A DNA stretch of 64,000 nucleotides, taken from Linyphia triangularis. Taxonomy: Eukaryota > Arthropoda > Arachnida > Araneae > Linyphiidae. Of this stretch, positions 1 through 11,758 are shown piece by piece (position 1 is the first letter of the stretch; every line of letters begins with the position of its first letter). The translations under genes and the position numbers were made by a program. Under the pieces are notes generated by a model. The model saw only the letters and a list, made by a program, of their open reading frames with translations. It had not been told where the DNA came from and did no database searches. Location of the stretch: contig OZ021732.1 in the NCBI GenBank assembly GCA_963978545.1, positions 23,694,688 to 23,758,687 of the forward strand. The letters are read 5' to 3'.

Positions 1-762
1 AAAGGCAAGTTCAAAGTGACAAAATGTTCATGGCTGCAGATTATTCTTAAGAAGTCAAGCTTGAGGGACATCAAAAAGATGCTATCGGGAAGCGTGGAAA
101 TTTTGGCAGACATCTGCTTGCAGTATGACTGAATGAAATGGGATAAAAAAATAAATTTAGTTAATTGAAAATGAATATTAGATCAATAAGTTTTGCAAAT
201 GTAGTGTGGTCAGATGAAATGATACAAAATATGCTCATCCCAATCCAAGTAGGCAAATAAAAATAGCTTTTATGTAGTCTTATCAATTGAGAACTAGAAT
301 TGGAAAATGACCAAAGTCCAAAACAAAACAAAATTTCAGGAGAGCCGAAAAATGAAAAACACTTGAGTTGGTACTTAAGGCTATCACTAAGAACCAGATT
401 GAATTTGAACTATTGCTACTGGAGTTCGCACTTTGGGTGTTCTCCACTTTGTTCAGCTTGGCCTGGAGGACATTTTTCCGTAAAAAAAAATTTGACTTTT
501 TTTTTTATTTAGGTCATTTTCTATTTCTCAATTGCTCCCCCTTAAAAAGATTATAACTAGAAACATCCCATTTGTCACAATTCATGAAACTAAGGGAATA
601 CAAAAAAAAAAAAATAACATTAAAACCAAACATTTATGGTGTGGTTGGGTAAGAACATAGTCATTTACGCCAAACTAAACTGCTTTTATGATACTTAGTA
701 CAAAAATTAGGCAAAATTCTACACATCAAAACTGCATCACATGACAAACTCAATGAACTCAC
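1..762. other. DOCK intron 22 (partial); no other feature
   Basis: This AT-rich stretch follows the exon 22 donor. A 43-codon open stretch on the plus strand at 1-132 matches nothing recognised. No splice-bounded DOCK exon is visible. Confidence 0.7.
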
Positions 763-909
763 CTTTACTAGACAAAACACATAGCCTCGGTCGACAACAG
801 AAAACAAATCACAAAGGAAAAATGCTAAACTTGAATTAAGGTTGCGGGTGAATTTTTCCTCACTTTCTTTATTACAGCGACCAATAATGTCGGAAGTCAA
901 AGTGGTTAC
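763..909 (-). CDS. DOCK exon 22 (last in window)
   Basis: Residues 1051-1099, VTTLTSDIIGRCNKESEEKF then RNLNSSLAFFLCDLFSVVDR and GYVFCLVK, matching [20 protein letters not shown]. Acceptor ATTGTAG, donor AAG|GTGAGT, phase 0 to 0. The next exon (SCYKQV in DOCK7) is not found in 1-762, so it lies beyond the edge. Confidence 0.95.
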
Positions 910-997
910 CTACAATATAACACAATATTTCTAAAAGTTCAAAATATACAAAGAAAGCCATTTAAAGACAATTTATAACTTAAATAACAGCTCTTAC

Positions 998-1366
998 CAA
1001 AGTAGTAATGTCATCAAAAAACTGTGCACAGAATCTCATTTTACGAGGCATATCCAGACGATTTGCAGCTGCTAAGTGTTCAATCATGCTTCTAATGATC
1101 AGATCAAAGAAAAACCATGAGTTGGATAACATGAGTTCGCGTGCGGGCCCACTCGATACAACGCACTGTAACGCTATCTCTTCATGAAGGACTTTGCGAG
1201 ACTGGGTCAATGAAATAGCGCTCAGAACGTTTTCTTGAATTGCTGCCGCAGCTCTCATGCTTGCAGTACGGTCTAGACCTCTGCAGAGAATCGAGCTAAC
1301 TTCCCCATCAGCATCGGCATATGAAACTAAGTCGGGATTGCTATTGCTACGCCCATAGCAAGATCT
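998..1366 (-). CDS. DOCK exon 21
   Basis: Residues 928-1050. It opens with RSCYGRSNSNPDLVSYADAD (compare SRSLSNSNPDIS), then KVLHEEIALQCVVSSGPARE, SWFFFDLIIRSMIEHL and MPRKMRFCAQFFDDITTL. Acceptor TTTTGCAG, donor TTG|GTAAGA, phase 0 to 0. This is the largest exon in the window. Confidence 0.96.
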
Positions 1367-2565
1367 CTGCAAAAAAGGCATTCATCTAGGATTACTACAA
1401 AAAAAATAGAAATATAATATATTAAAAAAACATTTTTGACAGTTAGCTGAATAAAACATTTATGTTTTCAGTAGAATTGAAAAACGTGTGGTAAAAAAAA
1501 AAAAAAAAAACACTGAAGACTAACACAACTAGCTAGATGAAAGTCACGAAAGTTATAGAAAACATCACATTCTGTTCTCCCAATATCAGTACTGCTTGAA
1601 GGTCAATTATATTTGAAAAAAAATAGTAATTTTTGAGGTGTTGAAATTCTTTTGAGGGGAGGCACTCTGAGCAACTGCATTATGGGGATACCAGCAAATG
1701 GCCAAAGGATGCTCATATATGATTTATTGTTAGTTTATACAAGCAGAGTAAGTGCACACTTTGTTAGCGTGACAATTGTATTTCTCAGATAACCAATCGA
1801 GCAATTGTTACAAAAACAAGGCCATTTTAGTTAGCCCCTTTCTTTTCTAAGTAATATATTTATCACAACTCAATAGCACTATTATCTTCTAAATTATCAA
1901 ATTATTTTTGGTTATTTGCCTTTAGCATAAAAGAATAAAATTTCGGGATTAGATCAGAACTAAAGAAAATGCAATAAATATGTAATGTTAAATCTGTTCT
2001 TATAGAATCAAAAAGTGTCAGCTTAGGAACATTGACTGAAATCCATCTTCAGGAATAGCAATGTTTTGTTTCGTTTACATCTCTGCTATGGCTACGCAAT
2101 GTGTGATGGTAGAAAATTGAGGATTGTCGCAGGGGTTACAGTTCATTCACATTGCATAGATCGAATAGAGTGAGAACATTGCGGCAAATTGACTTTTTTT
2201 CCTACTGTTAAAAAGCTTGCCAAGCTTTGCTAAGATAGTTGAGTTAGTATTCAAATAAAGAATATTGCACAGTATTGCTTTCGCTAAACAAAAAAATACT
2301 TGAAAATAACTTTTTTAATTTTTCATCATTTTTTAAACGAATTGTGTACGTTTCTATGAAAAAGCTACAATATTAAAAGACAAAAATTGCAATTCTACTT
2401 TTTCTATTAAATAGACATTTGTTAAATCTAAATAAAAGATTTGTTCAATGATACTGAATAAGATACTATCTAAGTGTTTACGAACTGTTATACTCTTGAA
2501 ATTCAGTTGGGTAACACACTTATTTTATATTTAATTTTAATAAATTTTAAAGGTAAAGAACTAAC
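1367..2565. other. DOCK intron 20; nothing recognised
   Basis: Plain AT-rich intron with an A17 run near 1494-1510. No coding-like stretch, tRNA or clear terminal inverted repeat was seen. Confidence 0.7.
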
Positions 2566-2745
2566 ATGCAAAGGAGTGGCTATGTGCCGCCCAACAGTTC
2601 CATATCCTAAGCCTAAGGGATTATTCTCGCTAATTGATGATCCATAGACCGAAGAAGTTGCATGAGGAACAGTAATCTGGTAAGAGAGGTATGACACCAG
2701 TAAGCTGTTTCGATTATGACGATCATTTTCATTTTCTAAACCACT
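2566..2745 (-). CDS. DOCK exon 20
   Basis: Residues 868-927. It begins SGLENENDRHNRNSLLVSYL, matching LEGNHDQHGRNSLLASYI, then becomes a variable glycine/serine linker ending GRHIATPLH. Acceptor TTATAG, donor CAT|GTTAGT, phase 0 to 0. Confidence 0.93.
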
Positions 2746-2870
2746 CTATAAAATAAAAACAATCTATTAATCTCTTATATAAAAGTTCATTCAAGTGTAC
2801 AAGGTTATATAAAACTTAAATTGTATGAATCATTAGTAATGTGTTAACAGGAGATACAAGTTACTTAGTG

Positions 2871-2910
2871 GAATTGAAAGTTGTACGACCATCCACACCC
2901 CTAATTTTTA
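2871..2910 (+). repeat. Fragment of family ending in CCCCTAGTTTT
   Basis: A 40-bp piece reading GAATTGAAAGTTGT then CCACACCCCTAATTTTT. It resembles the ends at 5481-5520, 17225-17265 and 41281-41320. Only this terminal piece survives, in DOCK intron 19 (2746-3714). The rest of that intron has A-rich runs and no other feature. Confidence 0.6.
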
Positions 2911-3714
2911 TTATTTTGGTAATGAAATTTGCAAACTGCCATTTTAAAACTCATTCTGAGGTATAGACTGTTTGGAGACTGAACTAAAATTCAAATTAAC
3001 ATTTTAACTAGCATTATTTCAAATAAATGCAATAGAATAAGCATTATAATGCACTATAAACTTTACTTAAATATTTTGGCCTGTTTCCCTATCTTTACAT
3101 TAAAAACAGTGGCACATATTTTGGGCGTCTATACTTTTCACACTTTTAACAGTAATAACAGGAAAAATTTTCAGTCTCCCTCCCCATCAATTTTCAAGAT
3201 TTCTAATTGCTGCTACTGATTAGAAACATGTTTTGAACTTAAAATTTGGAAAAGCAAAATCCCATTTTTTACACATTATTCCAGAAAGCTACCACTTTTG
3301 AATGCATCACTTCCAAAGCATGTGCACCTATAAATTCTGACACAAAAATTTTAGATTTTTTGTACAATGCCAGTTTTGATAATGGACAGCTCATATGCAG
3401 AATATTCAACTTCTAACATTGTATTAGCTAAATAAATTACAAAAGTTTAAGATTTACTACCAAAATACATGCTTGAAAGGCATGATCTTAAAACCTTGAA
3501 ATAAAAATAAAAAGATTGGTTGAAATAGAAAAAAAAAATTTAAAAAAAAATCTTAGTATGAATTAAATTAAAAATAGACTAAACATCTAGAATTCTAAAC
3601 ATTAAAAAAAAAAAAAAAAAAATTAAACTCTCTGAATTTTAAAATTGTTACACTTAGTTTTACAAATATTATAGATATGCGTTCATTATATTAATCAATG
3701 AAAAGAATACTTAC

Positions 3715-3996
3715 TGTTATTGTGTTAACAACCATTGCTATGGCTTCGAAAGCAGCTTGACCAATATTTATAGTTTGTCCGTTAATAATAGGAGGTCTAA
3801 TAAGCAAATATATTAGTTTGTTCATGACTAGAGGTAAAAAATTTACTAAGCATTCTAATGAGCTATCATTGGCACTTGTGATTTCAAGCATACTTGTTTT
3901 CAATTCATGTTCAAGAGAACTTTCTGCAATTCTTGCTGGGATAGTACCTTCTTCAACCATCCGGCATAAATTCAGAAAGCGATCCACATGTTGGTC
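3715..3996 (-). CDS. DOCK exon 19
   Basis: Residues 774-867, with DQHVDRFLNLCRMVEEGTIP, a leucine-rich helical stretch, and LLIRPPIINGQTINIGQAAF, the equivalent of [20 protein letters not shown]. Acceptor ACTAG, donor ACA|GTAAGT, phase 0 to 0. Confidence 0.97.
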
Positions 3997-4743
3997 CTAG
4001 TAAAAAAAAACTTTAATGCTTCAAATGTTTCCATACATAGTTATTAAGAATATACTAAACAATAATTTATGCTAAACAAGAAAATATATACATAAAGTTA
4101 CAGAGACTAGAATCAAATTTAAAATATGGATCAATGTTCCTTTAAGCTATTACAATAGCTGCCACTTAATGTGATCACTTTGAGCAGCAAGCATTTTGAT
4201 AAAAATAGCTAATTGATAATAATAACAGAATCCAACAATAACCGATTAAAATTCCTCACTCATGTGAACAGGGGAGAAATACACAACTTAAGCGTATGAA
4301 TAATTTATTTTTTAAAAATATTAATTAAAAAAATTAAATTTTTGACTTTCTACAAGTTTTGAACTAGTCAAACTGAACATGAAAATTGCGAAATCCCATT
4401 CTTTGCTGTATTGCAACACTCTGTAAATGGACAACTGATCTACTCTTAACTGAAAAAAGTGATGATGTTAAAAAATGGAGCATAATATTAATGATTGACA
4501 TTAAGCGATTATTTTTGTACAAATTTGAATACATTGGTTTGGGATCATAGGTTTTGATGATATTAAGCAAATGTTAACATTAACTTCGATCATATTAAGT
4601 GGTTGCACAGTATATATTTTGATAATTAGAGCAGTAAGTTAATTAATATAATATAAACGGACATGCTTTTCATACTTTTTTTATTAAAATAACTTCAAAC
4701 CAAAAAATCACATCAATCAGCTTTAAAATTCCCATAAATTTTT
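3997..4743. other. DOCK intron 18, left part; nothing recognised
   Basis: Unremarkable AT-rich intron sequence between exon 19 and the first repeat of intron 18. Confidence 0.6.
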
Positions 4744-5321
4744 TTACTTTCAATTACCCATATGTATACATAGGGTAATGAAAGTATAGTATTCTGTCAA
4801 AAAAAAGAAAGGAAAAAAATGATTTTTTTGCATTTCCCCACGTTTTTGGAACATCCTGATTTCAAAAAGGTGATCTAGAAAAAATTTCTGTTTGTGTGTC
4901 TGTGGTCAGCATAACTCCCGAACAAATTGGCCTACAATGTTCAAAGTTGGTGTGAGGGTTGGTAACAACACAGGGACCTACCATTCAGGTTTTCGTCAAA
5001 ATCGTGCTGTCTTTTAATGTAGCTGCCATTTTAAAAATCTTGTTTTTCAGTAATTGCTAAAAATGGCTCTAATGATTTTGTTCAAAATTGCTGTGGTAAT
5101 GGCTCTTAAAGTGTTCTAAACGTCCCCACCTCCGAAATTTCTGCAAAAATGCTTTACTGGCGTAAAAAGTTGAAAAACAAATACCTTTAACACAAAGTTT
5201 TATTTCCTTGAGCAGACCTCATCAACAATAATTTTTTTTTCACTCCACAGTTTCAGTTATGAGAAAGGATTACATAACAAATATCGAAAAGTATACTGCC
5301 AAAATCATCATTTTGGCAGAA

Positions 5322-5354
<33 letters not shown>

Positions 5355-5520
5355 TTATTTAAAAAAAAAGGCCCCTACAAGAATTATCGCAAAAAATATC
5401 GCCAAACTGGCCACTTTTGCTAAATGAATGATGAAAATATAAAAACGGTAAATGACACAAATCCACGTCAGTATTGTAGTGTTATTGAAAGTTGTGGGAT
5501 ATTCCATACCCCTAGTTAAG
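4744..5520 (+). repeat. Interspersed repeat, copy 1, with hairpin start and CCCCTAGTT end
   Basis: The left edge is a near-perfect hairpin of about 42 bp (TACTTTCAATTACCC against GGGTAATGAAAGTA). The interior has GTGTGTCTGTGGTCAGCATA followed by ACTCCCGAAC, then ATCGCCAAACTGGC near 5400 and the terminal GAAAGTTGTGGGATATTCCA with CCCCTAGTT. The same words occur in the same order at 39190-41320, so this is one family. No coding sequence is seen and its class is unknown. Confidence 0.7.
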
Positions 5521-5685
5521 ATAAGCATTTCCTTCAAATCTAACCTAAAACATTATTTATAAGTACTGCTAATGAATTTTATATATTTTAATACTCTGAA
5601 AGTCTTTCAGTAAGCCATCAAAAATGCTTAACCATGAAATACTAAATATTTCATTACAACACATAACATTGTTTTAAAAATCAGT

Positions 5686-6345
5686 GTCTGGTATATTAGT
5701 CCAGGGAATAGAGACATTTTGTCTTGCAAAAGGTTATGTAGTTCTGATTTTTGAATATGTTATAAAGGCTGGTCTCGTGATTTATAAACCAAGTTTTCAA
5801 CCTCCTAAACCTTGTGCGTTCTCTGTGGTGCACCAAAAACTGAGCCATATTTCAGTTTATACGTCATAACTCTTTATCAATGCATCTTAGAAACAAACAT
5901 TACATTCAAAAGTTGTAGAAAATTTAATTTGCTACAACTTTTATATACAAAGTTTTTTTGTAGACCTATTATGTAAATAGTTATGTCGCATCTAAGTCAA
6001 AACTTTTTCGTAAAAATGCTACTTTTTTAAGATTTGTGTCAAGTTTTTAGATTATATCTCCATAATGGTATGACTTAGAGAAAAAATTCGGAAATAAAAG
6101 TTGTAGAACAATAAATTTTCCAAAAGTTTTATTGATTAACTTATTTTCTAGAACTAATAACAAAGGAGCTACTCTGCTTTGAAGGTTTAAGAGATGATAA
6201 CCTATAATATTTTATGTGTAGGTAGGGGTATAAAAATAGCTTCTTACAGCATAGTTTGACAATTTTAATAAAAAAATATAGATATAATACTAATAATAAT
6301 GTAAAATAAAAAGTGGAAATATACATTAAATAATGTATATATCTA
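5686..6345 (-). repeat. Inverted modular array, left arm, reverse module R1
   Basis: The sequence from 5686 to 6190 is the reverse complement of the approximately 360-bp module at 12655-13380 and 17455-18466, with markers GTTATTAGTCCTAG, GAGTAGCTC, CTCTAAGTCATAC and a GGTGCACC box. The tip at 5686-5800 is found inverted at 18365-18466. The spacer 6190-6345 matches the reverse complement of about 12480-12650. The arm is cut at 6345 by the LINE. Confidence 0.75.
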
Positions 6346-6984
6346 TATATAATAACAACTTAGCCAAAGCCGGTCCCAAGCCCGGTTGAAAAAGGAGGGT
6401 TCCTAAAAGATGCCTTTTCAGTCTGTTACAACCCTGACGATCAGCTGATGGTCGTAAGGCCTAGGTGGACAAGACGGGTGTAACAGATAAACGGCAACCT
6501 AAATCCAAGGTGGGGATATCATGCTTAAGAGAATGCGAATGTCACATGGCAACCCTCAGTTCTCTATAATATATGGGTAACAAAAAGAAAAAACAGCAGG
6601 TCAAACCGCACAACAAGTTTGGAGCAACCCAAACCCATTCAAAGTGGATCTGGCTCTTCTGAATCAACCATTGGGGTATGTGGCGAAGTTGCACCAGGCA
6701 CTCAATCACTGGTCGATAGTGGTCCCTTGGGGCCCACGACAAATCCAAGAGAAGGATCTCTACCTGACTGGTCAACAATGTCCCGTTCCCAAAAGGACAA
6801 GCATAGGAGGCAAGTGAGCCAGCGTCTTTAGGCTGAAACCAGAGGAAATGTTACCCAACATCAAAGTACAACTCCAGCGGGGAAAAGAGGAAGAGCCAGC
6901 GACAACACCCCTTCCCCAACTACCAGTGCACAGGCTAAATGACCCAGAACAACAGATTCTCCTTTGTACAGCCAAGCTGTCACC

Positions 6985-7491
6985 GGTACAAAGATGGCTA
7001 TCGTCTGAGAAAACTTCCCCTACGTTACACTGTCACCCGCTGATGCCCTGATTATTCAAGGTGACATCAACAAAGTCATTGACACAGACGATGTCGCCCG
7101 GGAGGTCCTCCAGTTTTTAACTTCAGGTGTGCTGAACGGTGCTTTCATGGTCCACTGCGCCAATGACTACTACGTCACTTGGCTTGCTGACAATCAAGCT
7201 GAAATCAAGGTCCAGGTGAAGAAGACATAGGACCTGCCTAGACCCGTGAAGATGGCTCTCAAGTCCCAGGATATTCTTACCACAGAGGAGGAAGTCCTGC
7301 TCAAGTGGATTGCTCGTTTGAATCCAGGCCTGAACACTGCTGAGTGGAATATCCGGAAGAGAAAAATCGTCAGTGATCACGCCTACATCAGGTGGATCAT
7401 CGAGATGGATCAGAAGCTTCCAATTACATCAGGGAGAAGAATTTTGAGATCTTCATGGGGAGCTTTGGAAAAGGCCTTCTTAAAGTCATAA
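6985..7491 (+). pseudogene. LINE ORF1 remnant with DUF4780-like domain
   Basis: One frame reads YVTLSPADALIIQGDINKVI, GVLNGAFMVHCANDYYVTWL, LPRPVKMALKSQDILTTEEE and LKWIARLNPGLNTAEWNIRK. This layout (a ~65-residue N-terminal lobe, then the NPGLNT-W motif) is that of DUF4780, often found in ORF1 of arthropod LINEs. In-frame stops sit at 7006 and 7228. Upstream pieces (6619-7051) are further broken gag-like sequence rich in S, P and Q. Confidence 0.7.
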
Positions 7492-7595
7492 GCGACCCTA
7501 ATGTTGCTCGTGGGTCCCCTCCGTCTGCTGCTGTGGGTAAACCAGTGGCGGAATCCAGCGAAGTGGTCTAACAGCCCGCGCTGGAAACCTCCGTA

Positions 7596-7823
7596 ATGAG
7601 ATCTCCTGCGAAATCTGATGATGTGGTCGTAAGGCCCGCATTGGATAATGTAATGGAGGAATCATTGGCACCTTTGGAGAAGGACGTACGTGTAACGTCT
7701 GAGGAGCTTACTACAGAAGCCATGAAGGTTGTTCCTAATCCAAAGAAAACGACCCCATCAGTAAGTATTGGAGCGGGGGGTTTCAGTACAATAGACTTCA
7801 GTCGCGGTGCTGGTACTCGATAG
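7596..7823 (+). pseudogene. LINE ORF1 C-terminal remnant
   Basis: An open stretch of 75 codons (TTG/ATG start unclear) downstream of the DUF4780-like piece, reading RSPAKSDDVVVRPALDNVME. It is low complexity and recognisable only by position. Its 3' part, 7783-7847, recurs in the LINE 3' UTR at 11686-11750. Confidence 0.45.
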
Positions 7824-7847
7824 AGTCACCTCCATTCATAAGTCATT
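7783..7847 (+). repeat. 65-bp repeat, copy within LINE ORF1
   Basis: A segment reading CAATAGACTTCAGTCGCGGT then CTGGTACTCGATAGAGTCAC, matched with a few differences at 11686-11750 in the 3' UTR. Both copies are in direct orientation. Confidence 0.85.
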
Positions 7848-8048
7848 AGAGCGGGGGTTCAAGAACCCTCGTCTACCTCTAGCCTAATTAGTGACTCTTC
7901 TGGGTCATTGTATAAAGTTTTTGGCGTTCTCGACTTTTCAGATTCGGGATCTGATATACAGTTGAGTCTGTCTCCTCCTTAGTGGACACATCACCAATAG
8001 AGAAGGAATCTTCTGAATAGGGATTGACAGCTATATTATTCTTAATTA

Positions 8049-8910
8049 ATGTCTGAAATCCATAAGAAGACGAGCAAAACTATCATGGTTGCTCAAATTA
8101 ATCATCATCATAGCCAGTCAGCAACTGCTTTACTTAATAAAAGACTGGTAGAAGGAAGGATAGATATTGCCATGATACAGGAACCCTGGATCAATAAAGA
8201 TAAAATCCTAGGCCTAGGCAACTGTGGGAACCTATTCTTTGATCGCTCAAGTAGTAAACTGAGAGCTTGCATAATAACAAACAAAAATCTTCATGCTCTT
8301 CTTATAGCTGACCCACTGGATGATGATAATGTAACTATCAAGCTAATCAGCAAAAAATGGAGATACCACTTATATTATGTCAATGTATCTTCCATATGAG
8401 GATGAAGTTCCATTAAAAACATCAGCCAGAAGTTTTGTTGAGCATTGCTCACTCTCTGGCATGAAGGTGATTGTGGGTTGCAATGCTAATGCACACCACA
8501 CCATATGGGGCAGTACTGACTGCAACAAAAGAGGTGAGGATTTAACAGAATTTTTCTTACGTAATAATCTATATATTCTCAATATCGGTAATAAACCAAC
8601 ATTAGTTACTAGTAACAGAAAGGAAGTTATTGATATAACCTTCTGTAATAACAAAGCAGTTAACTGCATACAGGGTTGGCATGTATCTGACTGCACTACA
8701 CTATCAGACCACAAACTAATCCAGATGTCTATTACAGGCCCTGTACTAAACACACAGCAGGGAAGGGGGAATCCCAGACACACCAACTGGGATTCCTATC
8801 GAGAGGATCTTCGGCTTCTCCTAGAAGGTAAGAGTTTTAGCTTTCCCTCACAGGTGGACCTGGAGCTGGAGGTTGATTCTGTGCAACGGTCAATCATCCT
8901 AGCCTATTAG
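8049..8910 (+). pseudogene. LINE ORF2, AP-endonuclease part
   Basis: The first segment (8049-8399) has VAQINHHHSQSATALLNKRL and IAMIQEPWINKDKILGL, the N-terminal EEP endonuclease signature (N, then QEPW). A frameshift near 8380-8397 moves to the next frame (8377-8910), with IVGCNANAHHTIWGSTDCNK, DITFCN and SDHKLIQMSI, the later catalytic blocks (DxNAHH, SDH). This segment ends at an in-frame TAG at 8908; beyond it the same frame continues as VPWWNKNL. Confidence 0.88.
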
Positions 8911-10163
8911 TTAAACTGTAAAGCGGTTACAACTGGGTTACCAAGGCAAGTTCCTTGGTGGAATAAAAACCTCAGCTTGTTACAGAAAAACTGCAGAAAG
9001 CTCTTTAACAGAGCCAAAAAAACAGGTGAGTGGTCAAAGTATAAAGATGCACTCACCAGTTATAACAAGGTCATTAAGAAAAGTAAAAAAGAATCGTGGA
9101 GAGACATCTGTGGCCAGGCGGACAATATGTCCAGTGGAGCTAGACTGACCAAAATCCTGACAAAGGACAATCAGTGCCAACTGGATTCCATCAGGAAGGA
9201 TGATGGCACATATACGGAAAATGGCAAAAGTACACAAGCGGAAATGCTTCGAGTACACTTTCCTGACTCCATAGTCCCAAACTCAAATGACATACCTACC
9301 ACTGCCAATCTTACACTATCACGTAGTAGAAAAGAGGACTGGGAACTGGCAAAGAGTATAATTACTCCAAATAGAATTGCATGGGCCATTAATTCATTTA
9401 AGCCCTTCAAATCACTTGGAGCTGATGACATTATACCAGTTCTACTTCAACATGGCAAAGATTTATTATGCCACATCTATGTAAAATCTATAGATCATGT
9501 ATAGTATATGGCTATATACCACATGCATGGAGAACCTGTAAAGTTATTTTTATACCCAAACCAGGTAAGGCATGCTATAATGAAGCCAAAGCCTTCAGAC
9601 CTATTAGCCTGACATTCTTCCTCTTTAAAATTCTGGAGAAATTGATCGACCGCTATATAAAAGACGAGGTTTTAAAAACTAAACCCTTATCGAGATTTCA
9701 ACATGCATACCAACCTGGGAAATTTACAGAAACCGCCCTATATGACCTTGTTATGGTGCTAAATGGAGAGGTCAATGGAAAGGAAATAGCCTTGGCAGCC
9801 TTTCTAGATATTGAGGGGGCTTTTGATAGAGTTCCAACGAATGTAATCAGTGATTCCCTTCTCAAAAGAAATGTTAATTCAAGCATATGTACTTGGATAA
9901 AAAATATGCTTGAAAACAGAATGGCTCAAGCCTCCCTTTTAGGAGACACACTCACTGTGGGAAAATCTAAAGGATGCAAACAGGGAGGAGTGCTATCACC
10001 ACTGCTATGGAGTCCAGTGGTTGACGAGCTTTTAAACAGGATCAATTTTTGGGGCCTGCATTGTCTAGGATATGCTGATGACATAACACTGGTCGTAAGA
10101 GGTAAATTTCAGAATACTGCAACTGACCTCATGAGCACTGCTCTAAAAAAGGTTGAAAAATGA
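8911..10163 (+). pseudogene. LINE ORF2, linker and reverse transcriptase core
   Basis: Reading continues through WNKNLSLLQKNCRKLFNRAK to 9460, shifts frame near 9440-9470, then gives IPKPGK, FRPISLT, LDIEGAFDRVPTNVI (catalytic D), GCKQGGVLSPLLW and GYADDITLVV (the catalytic YADD). A TGA at 10161 interrupts the KKVEK-CKEVGL join where a tryptophan is usual. The order matches reverse transcriptase blocks 1-5 of I/LOA/R1 LINEs. Confidence 0.92.
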
Positions 10164-10916
10164 TGCAAAGAGGTAGGATTGTCGGTTAACCCCAGCAAAA
10201 CTAACCTAATAACGTTCAATCGTAAAAGAATATGTGATATGCAAACAGTAAAATTCTTTGGAAAACCACTTGCATACTCAGATGAGGCTAAGTATTTAGG
10301 AGTTATCTTTGACAAAACCTTAACATGGAAGTCGCATCTCCAATACTGCATGAGCAAAGCCAAAAGAGTGTTCTGGGCCTGCAGACGTGCCATTGGAAAC
10401 AATTGGGGCTTGTCGCCAAAAATGGTGCTCTGGGTATATACTGGAGTGATTACTCCAAAGATATCATATGAGGCCATTGCCTGGGGGAATAGAACCCATA
10501 ATGAAACAGTGAAAAAAGAAGTCGCTAGTTTACAAAGAATGGCAATCATTGCAATTACAAGTGCAATGAGAACTACTCCCTCACAGAGTCTAGAAATACT
10601 CCTAGATCTCTTGCCACTATATAAGCAAGTGGAACTAGAGGCTATTTTGTGTTCATGATGCCTAAAACTCATGGGTTTATAGAAATCATCCCATGAACTG
10701 CCTATGTTTAAAAATATTAAGTCACAGTTAAAAGATCATCCATATCTAATAATGAGATCTGACTGGATGTTAAAGCAATATTGCTTTAGAGCCAAATATA
10801 ACATTGTCTTTCCGATCAGAGAGGACTGGAGATTTCCCTCCAATCTGACCAGAGGAGGAGATGAAGTTTGGTACACAGATGGTTCAAAAACATCTTCTGT
10901 CCTAACAGAAAAATAA
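10164..10916 (+). pseudogene. LINE ORF2, RT thumb and start of RNase H
   Basis: In the same frame as the YADD block: LSVNPSKTNLITF, AKYLGVIFDKTLTWKSHLQY and the thumb WGLSPKMVLWVYTGVITPKI. Stops at 10656 and near 10680 interrupt it. DEVWYTDGSKTSS at about 10858-10895 is the first catalytic aspartate motif of RNase H. A TAA at 10914 follows. Confidence 0.88.
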
Positions 10917-11091
10917 AGCTGTCTTTCTCTCGAGGCAAGCTGGATACTGTATTTCAGGCTGAGGTTCTTGCAATCACTGCCTGTGCCTACAACTGTCTAG
11001 ATAGGGGGTTGTTCAGAGAGTCATAAAGATTTTCTCTGACAGCCAAGCTGCCCTAAAGGCCCTATAAAGTCACTGCTTTACCTCTAAAACA

Positions 11092-11607
11092 GTGTGGGAA
11101 TGCCACAATGCACTTGAAGACCTGGCTGAAAGAAGCAAGGTGTCTCTTCTCTGGGTCCCTCGTCACTGTGATATTGAGGGAAATGAAATGACAGATCAAT
11201 TAGCAAAACATGGTTCTGAATTGTCTTTTGTCGGACCAGAACCTGTCTTGAGGCTGCCTCACAATACAGTCAGGAAAACTATCAAAGATTTGTTAATGAC
11301 CGAGTCCTATCAAGCATGGCTTCAATCTAATGATCAAAGACAAGCCAAAGAGCTCAATCAACAGTCACCCTGGACTAGATCAAGGGAGCTACTAAAATTG
11401 AGCAGAAGAGAAATAAAGGTTGCTGTAGGCCTTTTAACTGGACATTGTACCTTAAATAGACATCTTCATCTATTAGGTGTTGTAGATGACCCACTATGTA
11501 GAGGTTGTCGTATGACAGAGGAGAGCTCTAAGGACATCTTGTGTAAATGTGACTACTACTCTGCCCAACGATTTGAATATCTGGGATACTATTGTATCAA
11601 TCCCTGA
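11092..11607 (+). pseudogene. LINE ORF2, RNase H end and C-terminal tail
   Basis: Another frame reads VSLLWVPRHCDIEGNEMTDQ, the WVPxHxxIxGNExxD motif of RNase H, then GLLTGHCTLNRHLHLLG and DDPLCRGCRMTEESSKDILC, a C-x2-C-x8-H/C-x4-C tail typical of these LINEs. It stops at 11605. The 65-bp repeat of ORF1 sequence follows. Confidence 0.88.
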
Positions 11608-11685
11608 GAACTGTCAAATATTCCAATCAGGTCTATACTGAAATTTATTTCGGCAGCCGGTCTTCTTTAGATCAAATAGGGGGTT

Positions 11686-11750
11686 TTAATACAATAAACT
11701 TCAGTCGCGGTGTTGGTACTCGGTAGAGTCACTCCATTCATAAGTCATAT
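11686..11750 (+). repeat. 65-bp repeat, copy in LINE 3' UTR
   Basis: The 3' partner of 7783-7847, reading CAATAAACTTCAGTCGCGGT. It abuts the proposed target duplication, so it forms the very 3' end of the element. Confidence 0.85.
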
Positions 11751-11758
11751 ATAATAAC

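Larger units (their letters stand above)
6357..11758 (+). mobile_element. Dead LOA/I-type LINE with APE, RT and RNase H
   Basis: A 5.4-kb non-LTR retrotransposon in DOCK intron 18, opposite in strand to the gene. It is bracketed by a 12-bp direct repeat ATATATAATAAC at 6345-6356 and 11747-11758, read as the target site duplication. One flank copy is counted inside these limits. Order: a broken ORF1 with a DUF4780-like region (about 6985-7491), then an ORF2 region with AP endonuclease (8049-8910), reverse transcriptase (about 9440-10400) and RNase H with a C-terminal zinc-knuckle-like end (10840-11607). RNase H after the RT argues for the I/LOA/R1 side of the LINEs rather than Jockey or CR1. 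At least three frameshifts and several stops make it non-functional. There is no poly-A tail; the 3' end instead repeats a segment of ORF1. Confidence 0.88.

Noticed and set aside
1..132. Open 43-codon start of the window as a gene end
   Set aside because: No similarity recognised and no splice context; too short to call.
8370..8786. 138-codon minus-strand frame
   Set aside because: It lies opposite the LINE endonuclease, which is clearly the coding reading.
10109..10672. 187-codon minus-strand frame
   Set aside because: It is the antisense shadow of the LINE reverse transcriptase.
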